This document shows positions 16,406 to 24,721 of a stretch of DNA of 64,000 nt, one piece after another (the stretch's first letter is position 1; each line of letters starts with the position of its first letter). The position numbers and the translations under genes are program-made. The notes under the pieces were generated by a model. That model was not told where the DNA came from, made no database searches, and saw nothing but the letters and a program-made list of their open reading frames with translations. Source of the DNA: an uncultured Anaerolineae bacterium (GTDB lineage Bacteria > Chloroflexota > Anaerolineae > Promineifilales > Promineifilaceae); contig CAJQMR010000005.1 in NCBI GenBank assembly GCA_905479495.1, forward strand, positions 186,001 to 250,000. The letters run 5' to 3'.

Positions 16406-16962
16406 GCCGATGCTCCTTGAAACAAGGCACCTTGCAGCATGATCCGCTGCGAGATGGCAGCAATGGCCCGCGCTTGCAGCATTTTGATCGACCCTTCACT
16501 TTTGCCCATCGTGTCGGCCACTTCTTGAATGGGCATACCATAACCAAAGCGTAAAGCCAAAACATTTTGCTGATCCTCGGTCAACCCTTGCATCACGGCC
16601 TGCAAATTCTCGTTTTGCAAAATATCTTCAACCTGACGATGAGGCCCTTGCTCAGTCGAGGGAATGTCGTCGTGGAGCAGCGTAAAACGATCTCTTTTCT
16701 TTTTGCGGTAATGTTCTTTGAGTACACGGGAGGCGACTCCATACAGCCAGCCGCGCAGCGTGTTTTGCGGGGCCGTTTTATCGCGCAGGGCATTGAGCAG
16801 CCGCAAAAACACTTCGCTGGTCAAATCTTCGGCCGTGGGGGCGTCGTTGACGCGAAAAGCAATGTACCGATAGATCGAGTTGTAATATCTATTGTGCACT
16901 TCAGCCAGAGCATCCTGGTCTAAAGAGCGAGCGCGGTGGAGCAGTTTCATTTCGTCGTACAT
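16402..16962 (-). CDS. ECF-subfamily RNA polymerase sigma factor
   Basis: 186 residues. Region 2 (about 20-90) has YYNSIYRYIAFRV and DAPTAEDLTSEVFLRLL; region 4 (about 120-172) has LTEDQQNVLALRFGYGMPI and the helix-turn-helix QEVADTMGKSEGSIKMLQ. Region 3 is missing, as expected of ECF factors. Together with the overlapping downstream gene it forms a sigma/anti-sigma-type operon, divergent from a two-component system. The ribosome-binding site is weak. Its own promoter (16999-17025) looks housekeeping-like. Confidence 0.9.
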   Translation of the reverse strand: MYDEMKLLHRARSLDQDALAEVHNRYYNSIYRYIAFRVNDAPTAEDLTSEVFLRLLNALRDKTAPQNTLRGWLYGVASRVLKEHYRKKKRDRFTLLHDDIPSTEQGPHRQVEDILQNENLQAVMQGLTEDQQNVLALRFGYGMPIQEVADTMGKSEGSIKMLQARAIAAISQRIMLQGALFQGASA

Positions 16963-16998
16963 AAGAGCATTCCCAAAATCGTTAATTTATATGTTTGC

Positions 16999-17025
16999 AT
17001 TGTAGATTTTTAGCTGCTGCGTCAA
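16999..17025 (-). promoter_or_regulatory. Promoter of the sigma-factor operon
   Basis: On the minus strand TTGACG (17020-17025), a 15-bp spacer and TACAAT (16999-17004), giving a 5' leader of about 30 nt. The short 15-16 bp spacing before TACAAT also occurs at 480-507 and 41620-41646. Confidence 0.45.
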
Positions 17026-17049
17026 CAGGGGAGAAAGTCGCGACCTGGT

Positions 17050-17115
17050 TCAGACTATGGATCAGACTTGATCAGACCTTAGTCCGTATCGGTAAATGGC
17101 CAAAGTCGGTATAAT
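17050..17115 (+). promoter_or_regulatory. Three TCAGAC direct repeats upstream of a TATAAT -10 element
   Basis: TCAGAC occurs at 17050, 17062 and 17072, spaced 12 and 10 bp (one helical turn), and a TATAAT lies at 17110-17115 without a -35 hexamer. Relative to the expected start near 17122 the repeats fall at about -72 to -45, a usual activator position. The downstream operon encodes a NarL-type regulator, so autoregulation is plausible. Confidence 0.4.
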
Positions 17116-17181
17116 CGGGCCGCCAAAGCATACGCTTGATTCTCATGCACTCCGGTGTTAGATTCTGCAAAGGAGATCGGC

Positions 17182-18582
17182 ATGGTTGCCAAAAAACAAT
17201 TGACGCTGGCCCAACAATATATGTTTGTTAGCTTGGTGGTGATGTTGGGCGGCATGGTAGGGATTGGCTTGTGGATTAGCCAGCAGATTGAAACGGCCGT
17301 TACCAACCGCACCGCTGCCGTTACTGCCCTCTACGTCGATAGCTACATCTCTCCCCATCTGCAAGGACTGGCTGAAAACGAAAACAAGTACGCCGTTGAC
17401 GTCGCTGCTCTGGAACGGCTGCTCACAGACACTTCGCTGGGCACCCAAATCGTTTCCTTTAAGGTTTGGTCCCCAGATGGAACCGTGCTTTATGCCACCA
17501 ATCCTGAACTGATTGGCCAGCAGTATCCACTGGAGGAAGGACTGGCGGCTGCCTTTAACGGCGAAGTTGTGACCGAAGTCAGTGATCTGGACAAGCCAGA
17601 GCAGGCCCTGGAGCGAGAACAATGGGACTCGCTTATCGAAACGTACGCCCCTTCACGGGAGTCTGGCAGCGACAACATTCTTGCCGTTTCTGAGTTTTAC
17701 CAGACTTCGGACGGGCTGGAAGCCGAAATTCGCACGGCCCAATATCGCAGCTGGCTGGTGGTCGCCGTGGTGATGATTGTGGTTTATTTGCTGCTGGCGG
17801 GTATGGTGGGGCGGGCCAGCAACACCATCGTTTCCCAGCAAAACGAACTTCAAGAGAACGTCACCCAGTTGAATGAATTATTGCAGCAGAATGAGGTGTT
17901 AAACGGCCGTGTCCGTCGTGCTGCCGCTCGCACCACCGCCCTCAATGAAAAAAATCTGCGCCGCATCTCCGCTGATCTGCACGATGGCCCCGCCCAGGAT
18001 TTAGCCCTGGCACTCCTGCGTCTCGAATCGCTATCCGAAGCAATGGCGGATGCCAAACCAGAAGTCAGCCAGGATTTTCGAACAATTAAGCTGGCGGCCG
18101 AATCCGCTATGGAAGAGCTGCGCACCATTTCTGCTGGCTTGCGCCTGCCAGAAATTGCCCCCATTACCCTGGCCGAAACCATCCGGCGCGCTGTGCATGA
18201 TTTTGAGAAGAAAACGCGCTGCGATGTCACTCTCACCTTGGGCACACTACCTGAGCAAGCCCCGCTGCCCGTTAAAATTACGGCCTATCGCGTGCTAAAA
18301 GAATCGCTGGCCAACAGCTTCCGCCACGCCGCAGGCAAAGGATTAGCGGTCAACGTTTACACGACAGCCCATACACAAGAAGAACTGTTAGTAGAAATCT
18401 CCGATAGCGGGCCAGGCTTTGACTTGCAAGAACCCTCAGTGTATGCGCGTCTAGGTTTGGTGGGAATGCGTGAGCGGGTTGAACTGCTCGGTGGGCAGTT
18501 TGAACTGCACAGCACTATCGGCCACGGCACGACGATTCGTGCCATTTTGCCCTTGTCTATTCCCGAGGTTGAAGATGTCTGA
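17182..18582 (+). CDS. NarL-type sensor histidine kinase (HisKA_3)
   Basis: 466 residues from ATG 17182, six bases after AGGAG. A first membrane helix (about 17-35), an extracellular sensor region of about 160 residues (single-Cache-like, with FKVWSPDGTVLYAT), a second helix (about 193-213), a coiled-coil linker, then the dimerisation/phosphoacceptor motif ADLHDGPAQDLALALLRLE (His near residue 266) and an HATPase domain with NSFRHAAG, ISDSGPGF and RLGLVGMRERVELLGG. The stop overlaps the response-regulator start by 8 bp. The ligand is unknown. Confidence 0.9.
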   Translation: MVAKKQLTLAQQYMFVSLVVMLGGMVGIGLWISQQIETAVTNRTAAVTALYVDSYISPHLQGLAENENKYAVDVAALERLLTDTSLGTQIVSFKVWSPDGTVLYATNPELIGQQYPLEEGLAAAFNGEVVTEVSDLDKPEQALEREQWDSLIETYAPSRESGSDNILAVSEFYQTSDGLEAEIRTAQYRSWLVVAVVMIVVYLLLAGMVGRASNTIVSQQNELQENVTQLNELLQQNEVLNGRVRRAAARTTALNEKNLRRISADLHDGPAQDLALALLRLESLSEAMADAKPEVSQDFRTIKLAAESAMEELRTISAGLRLPEIAPITLAETIRRAVHDFEKKTRCDVTLTLGTLPEQAPLPVKITAYRVLKESLANSFRHAAGKGLAVNVYTTAHTQEELLVEISDSGPGFDLQEPSVYARLGLVGMRERVELLGGQFELHSTIGHGTTIRAILPLSIPEVEDV

Positions 18583-19222
18583 TTCCATACGAATTTTAAT
18601 TGCTGATGATCACCCCCTTTTCCGCGAAGGCGTGGCTCAATCCCTGGCCAGTGAGCCGGGCTTTATCGTCGTGGGGCAGGCTGGCTCCGGCGAGGAAGCG
18701 TTTACGCTGGTGGGCGACCTGCTGCCTGACGTGCTTCTGCTGGATGTCACCATGCCCGGCGATGGTGGCATCATCACCGCTGGTAAAGTGGCTGCCGCCT
18801 GGCCCGTGGTACGCATCATGATGCTCACCGTTTCGGAAGACCAGGACACGTTGATGGCGGCACTGAAGGCCGGTGCCCGCGGGTATGTTTTGAAGGGTGT
18901 CACGGCCCGCGACCTGGCAAACGCCGTACGTGTGGTGGCGGGCGGCGATATTTACATTTCACCCGCGCTGGCGGGCGGCATATTGTTTGAGTTAACGGCC
19001 AACAAACAGGAAGATGATCCGCTAACGACTTTGACAGACCGGGAACGGGACATTCTGAATCTGGTAGCCGAAGGGCTGACCAACCGGGAAATCGGTGACC
19101 GGCTGCATTTGGCGGAGAAAACGATTAAGCATTACATGACCAACGTGCTGCAAAAGCTGCACGTGCGCAGCCGCGTCGAAGCGGCGCTGCTGGCGCAGAA
19201 ACACGGCTTGGCGAAAGAATAG
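18575..19222 (+). CDS. NarL/FixJ-family response regulator
   Basis: 215 residues. Receiver domain with the acidic pair in IADDHPLF, the phospho-acceptor Asp near residue 56 in LLLDVTMPG, and Lys in the GYVLKG motif; then a LuxR-type helix-turn-helix with LTDRERDILNLVAEGLTNREIG and a TIKHYMTNVLQKLHVRSR recognition region. The ATG overlaps the end of the kinase gene, so the pair is translated together. Candidate binding sites are the TCAGAC repeats at 17050-17077. Confidence 0.93.
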   Translation: MSDSIRILIADDHPLFREGVAQSLASEPGFIVVGQAGSGEEAFTLVGDLLPDVLLLDVTMPGDGGIITAGKVAAAWPVVRIMMLTVSEDQDTLMAALKAGARGYVLKGVTARDLANAVRVVAGGDIYISPALAGGILFELTANKQEDDPLTTLTDRERDILNLVAEGLTNREIGDRLHLAEKTIKHYMTNVLQKLHVRSRVEAALLAQKHGLAKE

Positions 19223-19277
19223 GTTCCTTCGCTTTTCTTCGGCAGTTTGTCCAAAAAACAGAGTGAACGACATTTAG

Positions 19278-19283
19278 TATAAT
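19278..19283 (+). promoter_or_regulatory. -10 element of the secreted propeller gene
   Basis: TATAAT, 40 bp upstream of ATG 19324, which has its own AGGAG. No convincing -35 hexamer at the usual distance. Confidence 0.35.
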
Positions 19284-19323
19284 AGCTACTTTAAACGAGT
19301 TCCTCGTGTCATAGGAGAAAATA

Positions 19324-21168
19324 ATGAAGAAAATCTTACTGCTTGTGTTCCCACTTATTTTAGTATCTATTTTTACAGCTCATCTCGCCGCAAAAGAAAA
19401 TGGCAGTAGTGCAGCACCGCAAACAGCACGATTATCAGACCATACTCAAACGGAGGGTGGGCTGGGATTTCTGCCTAATATACGCGGCGTGGTCGCTGGC
19501 AATAATGCCTATGCCACTTGGGTAGAAACCATAGCAGCCGACAACTACCAGCTTTTTTTGCGGCAATTGCCTGATGGCCCCATACAAACGTTGCCCTACA
19601 CCGAAACAGTCTCTATGCCAGGATTCCCCAACAGGCTTATTTATTTAACGGCCGTTGGTAATGAAAACGGCCGTGCTTGCTTTACCTGGCGCGAAATTGT
19701 TACAGATGAAGGAAGCAACCTGGTGCTATGGTGCACCGATTACTCTCAAAAGATTGATTTGTCAGATAATTCACTCACTGACGGCAACATTGTTGAAGCT
19801 AAAATGGTATTTGATGCTGCTGGTAACTTACACGTTTTTTGGAGTGAAAGTGCACCAGGCCCTTATCAACAGGAACTCTTTTACTGGGAGGAAAATGGAC
19901 AACCCACCACGGTTCTCTCTAATAACAGCACTAACAGCTATATCATTTCAATGGATGTGTTGGCTACCAACACCAACGTCTACGCCGCCTGGTCAGAATT
20001 TTCGCCCGGTGGTCTGTTTACGCCTTACTTATGGGATTCCAAATCCGACAATGTCCAGGATTTATCATTGCCTGATGAAACTTACGCAACTTCAATGCAA
20101 TTTATTGAGGATGCGAATGAGACAATTCACCTCGTTTGGAAAGGTGATTTAACTTTGACCGAGCCAGATGCTTGCCCCTTCCATTGGGATAGCCTTTCCG
20201 GCCAAACAACAACAATTGGCGGCATAAACAATGGATGTCTTATAGCAAATGAAATTCGGCACAGTCAAGCTGCTGGCAATATTCATCTCGTTTATGTAGG
20301 AGCCGACAGTAATGGCAACCAGGATGCTCTTTATCATTGGTCTCCTGGTGGTGTGCAAACATTAATTCTAGATGGTGTCAGCAATAACAGTTCATTGCCC
20401 ATCCTGCTTTTTACTGACATCAGTGGCACAGTCCATGTCTTTTTCCCGGCCGCAGGCGATATGTTTTACTGGAATGACAATGACCAGACACCTGTTAACA
20501 TTAGCGATGCCGGTATTCTGACACAAGATGTAAGTTTCTCTGGCGTTACAGCCCTATTAGATAGCAATGATGTGTTGCACGTTGCCTGGGCAGAAACGAT
20601 TGATGCCACCGGTGAAGATGATCTATTTTATTGGCGGTCAGACTCGGGGATGACGGTGAGACTCTCGGATACGGCCGTTACCAGCGGCGACGCGCAAAAT
20701 CCAGCACTCAATGAAGATGACAACGGCATTATGCACATCATCTGGCAAGAAACAGCCTTAGGGACTGGATTGGCAGCGCTGTTCCATTGGGACTCAACCA
20801 ATACTGCCACAACTTTGCTTGCTAACATGGGGAGTGCAAGTTCCGTTCTTCGCTATTTGTGGGCCGACCCTGCAGACAACTGGCATGCGGCATGGACCCG
20901 CAATACCGGCAGCGATGACGACTTGTTTTATTTTGATGAAACAAACGGCGTCATTAATTTAAGTACCCAAGCTGGAACCAATGGCGAAATCGTTTATGAT
21001 GTTGAAACGATTCAACGGCTTGATGGCCCATCAGCCTGGTATCTTTTGTGGGCAGAAGATAGTGGTACGGGAGAGGCTGAAGATTTATTGACTGCATATG
21101 CGGCCAATCCAGCTTCGCCACCACCGGACCTGGGCAATTCAATTTACCTTCCCATGGTTCAGAGATAG
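19324..21168 (+). CDS. Secreted beta-propeller-like repeat protein with YLPMVQR tail
   Basis: 614 residues. Signal peptide (MKKILLLVFPLILVSIF, cleavage near LAA). The body has about eight degenerate repeats of roughly 60 residues with a HxxW...DLFYW core, for example LHVFWSESAPG, IHLVWKGD, LHVAWAETIDATGEDDLFYW and MHIIWQETALG, a pattern of beta-propeller blades. The last residues are NSIYLPMVQR, like the end of 12848-13327. Probably an extracellular binding protein; no catalytic motif is visible. Tandem hairpins after the stop (21197-21215 and 21224-21257) should end the transcript. Confidence 0.7.
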   Translation: MKKILLLVFPLILVSIFTAHLAAKENGSSAAPQTARLSDHTQTEGGLGFLPNIRGVVAGNNAYATWVETIAADNYQLFLRQLPDGPIQTLPYTETVSMPGFPNRLIYLTAVGNENGRACFTWREIVTDEGSNLVLWCTDYSQKIDLSDNSLTDGNIVEAKMVFDAAGNLHVFWSESAPGPYQQELFYWEENGQPTTVLSNNSTNSYIISMDVLATNTNVYAAWSEFSPGGLFTPYLWDSKSDNVQDLSLPDETYATSMQFIEDANETIHLVWKGDLTLTEPDACPFHWDSLSGQTTTIGGINNGCLIANEIRHSQAAGNIHLVYVGADSNGNQDALYHWSPGGVQTLILDGVSNNSSLPILLFTDISGTVHVFFPAAGDMFYWNDNDQTPVNISDAGILTQDVSFSGVTALLDSNDVLHVAWAETIDATGEDDLFYWRSDSGMTVRLSDTAVTSGDAQNPALNEDDNGIMHIIWQETALGTGLAALFHWDSTNTATTLLANMGSASSVLRYLWADPADNWHAAWTRNTGSDDDLFYFDETNGVINLSTQAGTNGEIVYDVETIQRLDGPSAWYLLWAEDSGTGEAEDLLTAYAANPASPPPDLGNSIYLPMVQR

Positions 21169-21196
21169 CAACCACACGTTGTTGGCGAATACATTG

Positions 21197-21215
21197 ACCT
21201 GATGTACGATCAGGT
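21197..21215. promoter_or_regulatory. Palindrome ACCTGAT-N5-ATCAGGT
   Basis: A perfect 7-bp inverted repeat between the propeller gene and the MFS gene. It may be the first of two tandem terminator stems or an operator for the transporter. Confidence 0.4.
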
Positions 21216-21223
21216 TAATCTTT

Positions 21224-21257
21224 GACCTCTATCGGCCAGATAGAGGTCTTCTTTTTT
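21224..21257 (+). terminator. Intrinsic terminator just upstream of the MFS gene
   Basis: GACCTCTATC, GGCCA loop, GATAGAGGTC, then TTCTTTTTT: a 10-bp stem and U-tract. It ends only 11 bp before ATG 21269, so either the MFS gene has its promoter inside this short gap or the stem works as an attenuator. Confidence 0.8.
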
Positions 21258-21268
21258 GGAACTTGGTC

Positions 21269-22570
21269 ATGAAACAACCTCGCCTGGTGGCGCTGCAACA
21301 TCGTGATTTTCGCCTGCTGTGGTTTGGTCGATTGCTCTCGACGATGGGCTCGCAGATGCAGCAGATTGCTATTAGCTGGCATGTGTTTGAGCTGCTGCGT
21401 GGGCAAACATACAGCGTAGAATTTTTCGGCCATCCGCTGGAGCTAAGCGCCAGCGCCATTGGTTTGGGTTCGCTGGGGCTGGCGCGGGTGATTCCCATCA
21501 TCATTTTTGCCCTGCTGGGCGGCATGTTGGCCGATTCGCGAGACCGGCGCACGCTGCTCATTTGGGTGCAAACGGCCGCTGCCCTTTTCTCCGGCACGCT
21601 GGCGGTTCTCACTTTTACCGGACACGTCACCATCCCCCTCATTTACCTGCTGAGCGCCGCTGGAGCCGCAGCCGCAGCCTTCGACGAACCAGCGCGGCAG
21701 TCGATCGTGCCCAATTTGGTGCCACGCAAGCATCTGGCCAACGCCGTCACCCTCAACACGGTGCTGTGGCAAATTGCCACCATTGTCGGGCCAGGGCTGT
21801 CTGGTCTGCTCGTGGGCCAGTTTGACGTCGGTCTGGTGTATGCCATTGATGCCGTTTCGTTTGGAGCGGTGATCATTTCGCTGCTGATGATGAACTATCG
21901 CGGACAGGCCGCTGAGTCGGTGGGACAGGGGTTGGGCTGGGCGGCGCTGGTGGAAGGGGTGCGCTTTACGCTCAAAACACGGCTCATCCGCAGCACCATG
22001 CTGCTGGACTTTTTCGCCACCTTTTTTGCCTCAGCCCGGACCATGCTGCCCATCGTGGCCACCGACGTGCTGAAGCTAGGTGTGGAAGGATATGGCTTTT
22101 TGGCCACCGCCCAGCCAGTTGGCGCGCTCATTGCCGGGGCGATTGTGGCCCTGCGGCACGATATTCGTCGCCAGGGGGTGGTCTTGCTGGTAAGTGTGGG
22201 CGTTTACGGCGTGGCGACGGCGCTGTTTGGTCTTTCGACGAGCTTTGCCCTGTCCTACATTTTGTTTGGCCTGACAGGCGCTGGGGATACGGTTTCGACG
22301 GTCATTCGGGGGACGCTGCGCCAGCTGCTGACACCGGACCATTTGCGGGGGCGGATGACCAGTGTGAATATGGTCTTTTTTATGGGCGGGCCACAGCTCG
22401 GCGAGCTAGAAGCGGGGCTGGTGGCTTCACTGTTTGGTGCGCCTGTGGCCATCTTCACTGGCGGGCTGGCGACGGTGCTTCTGACAGCGCTTATCGCCTG
22501 GCGCTATCCGCGCCTGCGCAACTACACCAGTGACATGGCCGACGAGGCAATCAAAGCTGCTGCTTCTTAA
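21269..22570 (+). CDS. MFS transporter, EntS/MFS_3-like exporter
   Basis: 433 residues, about twelve membrane helices. The start RHDFRLLWFGRLLSTMGSQM and the loop GGMLADSRDRRTLLIW (MFS motif A) are characteristic of the MFS_3/EntS group, as is FDEPARQSIVPNLVPRKHL. These export siderophores or drugs; the substrate here is open. ATG 21269 has no clear ribosome-binding site and lies directly behind a terminator stem. An imperfect stem with T-tract follows the stop. Confidence 0.85.
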   Translation: MKQPRLVALQHRDFRLLWFGRLLSTMGSQMQQIAISWHVFELLRGQTYSVEFFGHPLELSASAIGLGSLGLARVIPIIIFALLGGMLADSRDRRTLLIWVQTAAALFSGTLAVLTFTGHVTIPLIYLLSAAGAAAAAFDEPARQSIVPNLVPRKHLANAVTLNTVLWQIATIVGPGLSGLLVGQFDVGLVYAIDAVSFGAVIISLLMMNYRGQAAESVGQGLGWAALVEGVRFTLKTRLIRSTMLLDFFATFFASARTMLPIVATDVLKLGVEGYGFLATAQPVGALIAGAIVALRHDIRRQGVVLLVSVGVYGVATALFGLSTSFALSYILFGLTGAGDTVSTVIRGTLRQLLTPDHLRGRMTSVNMVFFMGGPQLGELEAGLVASLFGAPVAIFTGGLATVLLTALIAWRYPRLRNYTSDMADEAIKAAAS

Positions 22571-22577
22571 AAAGAAT

Positions 22578-22609
22578 ATCCGCAGTTCACACAGATTGCG
22601 CGGATTTTT
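22578..22609 (+). terminator. Terminator-like stem after the MFS gene
   Basis: ATCCGC (22578-22583) pairs with GCGGAT (22600-22605), followed by TTTTTC. Its sequence resembles the ATCCGCAGATT repeat that lies inside the helicase gene at 28527-28557, so a repeat element appears to serve as terminator. Confidence 0.5.
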
Positions 22610-22692
22610 CGCTTTGCCAGTGGTACACTCTATTTTCTACACTTACCGAAAAGTTGGTAAACTGTTGTAAATAAACTGTACTGAGGAAGCTT

Positions 22693-22914
22693 ATGGCCAT
22701 TATTATTTTTGGAACAAAGGGACGCGTGGTGCCGGACAGCAGCGCCAGCAAACAAACCTCCACATGCCGTTACTGCGGCGACATTGTGACGATGGAGCCA
22801 GTGCGTAACAAGCGTTACTTTTCGCTCTTTTTTGTGCCGATTTTTCCGTTGGAGAAAGGGGAAGCTGCCTGGCGCTGCCCCAACTGTAAAAAACTGTTCC
22901 TGCGCCGAGAATGA
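22693..22914 (+). CDS. Small zinc-ribbon protein (zinc_ribbon_15-like)
   Basis: 73 residues with GAGGAAG five bases before ATG. Two CxxC pairs, CRYCGD (near residue 30) and CPNCKK (near residue 64), are separated by a basic/hydrophobic segment RYFSLFFVPIFPL, the pattern of a family of small zinc ribbons found throughout bacteria. Role unknown. Confidence 0.8.
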   Translation: MAIIIFGTKGRVVPDSSASKQTSTCRYCGDIVTMEPVRNKRYFSLFFVPIFPLEKGEAAWRCPNCKKLFLRRE

Positions 22915-22917
22915 AAG

Positions 22918-23004
22918 GACGCAAAGCACACAGAGAGAACTGAGACCAATGAGATTCTCTGAGTAATCTCTCTGGTCTCACTACTTCTCACTGTTCTCTG
23001 CGTC
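22918..23004. repeat. CACAGAG-family palindrome between convergent genes
   Basis: GGACGCAAAGCACACAGAG and its imperfect inverse TTCTCTGCGTCC border a smaller stem (TGAGACCAATGAGA / TCTCTGGTCTCA). It occupies the whole gap between the zinc-ribbon gene and the converging minus-strand gene and could terminate both. Confidence 0.6.
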
Positions 23005-23006
23005 CA

Positions 23007-23801
23007 CTAGAGGTGAATGCCTTGAGAGGCCTGGAGCATCTGGCGCAGGGGATCGTAATGGGCGTCAACGGCCGTATCAAACCGCACCATCTCCCCCTTT
23101 GCCAAAATTTCCTGCCCAATTGAACTCAAGTGCATTTGTGTTAGCACTTGCCGAATCGATTGGCGCAGCGACACCGGCACACTTTTGTGGATCACCCAAG
23201 GGGGAATGGGGCTGGGACCAAGTGCCTCAATAATGCGAATCTGGTTTGCTAACTCAGGATCCTCACGCAATGCTGCCTCCAGCACGGTGCTGTCGATGGC
23301 TGCACAGTCAACGTCCCCCGCCACAACCATTTGTAACGAGCGCAAATGTGCCCCGGAGGCCACTACCTGGCTAAAAAACGTGCCATCTGCCCCAATTTGA
23401 GCCAATTTGTAGCGCACGATGTGGTAGCCAGACTGGGACCCAACCTCATTGTAAGCCCAGGTCAGCCCGCGCAAATCTTTAAATTTGGCAGCGGGACTCT
23501 CTCGCCGCACGATAACATCTGAAAAATAGACGGGCTGAGCTTCATAGCGCGCACCGGCCAGCACGGGCAGCGCCAACAGCTCGATGGGGGAATCTGGTTT
23601 GGCCATCGTTTGCACGTAGGGATAGCCGCACATCCAGCCAATTTGAATGTGCCCGGCCAAAACATTTTGCAAACATTCTTCCCAGGGCGGCTCAATAATA
23701 AACTGGGTTTCCAGCTGAAGCTGTTGAGACAAATAATCGGCGACGGCGGCCGTCACGGCATGGGTGTTGACGGCCTGGCAAGTGGTGAGTTTTAGAATCA
23801 T
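23007..23801 (-). CDS. PhnD-like periplasmic-binding-fold protein
   Basis: 264 residues matching phosphate/phosphonate-binding proteins (PhnD type): IGWMCGYPYV, SDVIVRRES, FKDLRGLTWAYNEVGSQSGY and GDVDCAAIDSTVLE. It has no signal peptide or lipobox, so as annotated it would stay in the cytoplasm, unlike transport receptors. The start overlaps the stop of the upstream alpha/beta hydrolase gene by 4 bp, and no ABC permease or ATPase is nearby. The ligand may be a small phosphorylated or sulfonated compound. Confidence 0.75.
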   Translation of the reverse strand: MILKLTTCQAVNTHAVTAAVADYLSQQLQLETQFIIEPPWEECLQNVLAGHIQIGWMCGYPYVQTMAKPDSPIELLALPVLAGARYEAQPVYFSDVIVRRESPAAKFKDLRGLTWAYNEVGSQSGYHIVRYKLAQIGADGTFFSQVVASGAHLRSLQMVVAGDVDCAAIDSTVLEAALREDPELANQIRIIEALGPSPIPPWVIHKSVPVSLRQSIRQVLTQMHLSSIGQEILAKGEMVRFDTAVDAHYDPLRQMLQASQGIHL

Positions 23802-24628
23802 GAGGCTTGGTTAAGGTAATTTTGGATGATGGCGGCGACCTGAGACGGCCGTTCCAAGGTCAACATATGGCCACAATCAGGCAGTTCGACAAAGGTGGCG
23901 TTTGGCTGCAATTCTTGCCACAGCTGCCATGCCTGGGGGAACACCGTGTCCGTCTCGGCAGCACGGATGGCCAGCGTGGGCTGCGTCAGCTGCTTTACCG
24001 CCTCCCACACAGTTTGCGGTGGCATTGCGTAAAAGCGAGCTTCCCATTCTCGCGGAAAAACCAGCTCAAACGAGCCGTTACCTGCGTCTCGCGTGGCAGA
24101 ATTGACATAATCCCATAAAGCTTCGTCGGAAAAGCGGTTAAAGACCGATTTGCGCCGGAAACGCTCAAAAGCCACTTCACGGCTGGCCCATCGCTTGCGC
24201 CGCTTGAGGGCACCGTCCACCATCTTGCTAAACACGCCAACCTCGGGATTTTCGGCAAATTTTTGCAAAATGGCCGGGGGCAGCATGACTGGCTCGATGA
24301 GGATGAGGTGGGAGAAGAGGTCTGGGCGGGAAACGGCCGCATACAGCGTGGCCACCGCCCCCAGCGAATGCCCCACGCCAATCACCTGCTGCCAGCTCAT
24401 CTGGTCAAAAAAGCGAATCAGGTCATCGGCAATGATGCGCCAGCCGGTCATCTCTTCTGGCCGGGAGCCGGGCCACAGCGGGCGATGCTCGATGGCATAC
24501 ACATGGAAATTTTCCGTGAGTGGTTCCAGAAACTGGCGGAACCCGGCCGGTGGGTAGGCGTTGGGATGGGCGAAGTGGAGAATACGGCCGTTGCCGCCAA
24601 AATCAATAAAGGGGATGGAATCAATCAA
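23798..24628 (-). CDS. Alpha/beta-hydrolase
   Basis: 276 residues. Oxyanion region HFAHPNAYPPAGF, nucleophile elbow GHSLGAVATLYAA (Ser near residue 88), acid in the AAETDTVFP strand and catalytic His in LPDCGHMLTLERP. All three catalytic residues are in the expected order. The substrate is unknown; the 4-bp overlap with the PhnD-like gene implies a shared process. Confidence 0.85.
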   Translation of the reverse strand: MIDSIPFIDFGGNGRILHFAHPNAYPPAGFRQFLEPLTENFHVYAIEHRPLWPGSRPEEMTGWRIIADDLIRFFDQMSWQQVIGVGHSLGAVATLYAAVSRPDLFSHLILIEPVMLPPAILQKFAENPEVGVFSKMVDGALKRRKRWASREVAFERFRRKSVFNRFSDEALWDYVNSATRDAGNGSFELVFPREWEARFYAMPPQTVWEAVKQLTQPTLAIRAAETDTVFPQAWQLWQELQPNATFVELPDCGHMLTLERPSQVAAIIQNYLNQAS

Positions 24629-24642
24629 CTTACTGTCCTTCT

Positions 24643-24671
24643 GTAAGGGCGACTCGGCGGGTCGCCCCTAC
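24643..24671. repeat. 29-bp palindromic repeat, copy 2 of 3
   Basis: Same palindrome as at 427-455 and 60442-60470, with two differences in one arm (GTAAGGGCGACTCGG). It lies between the hydrolase and Roco genes. Confidence 0.7.
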
Positions 24672-24721
24672 CACACGTGTCAAATATGGTTTCCGTTCGA
24701 TTTTAACCCAACGATGCCCTA

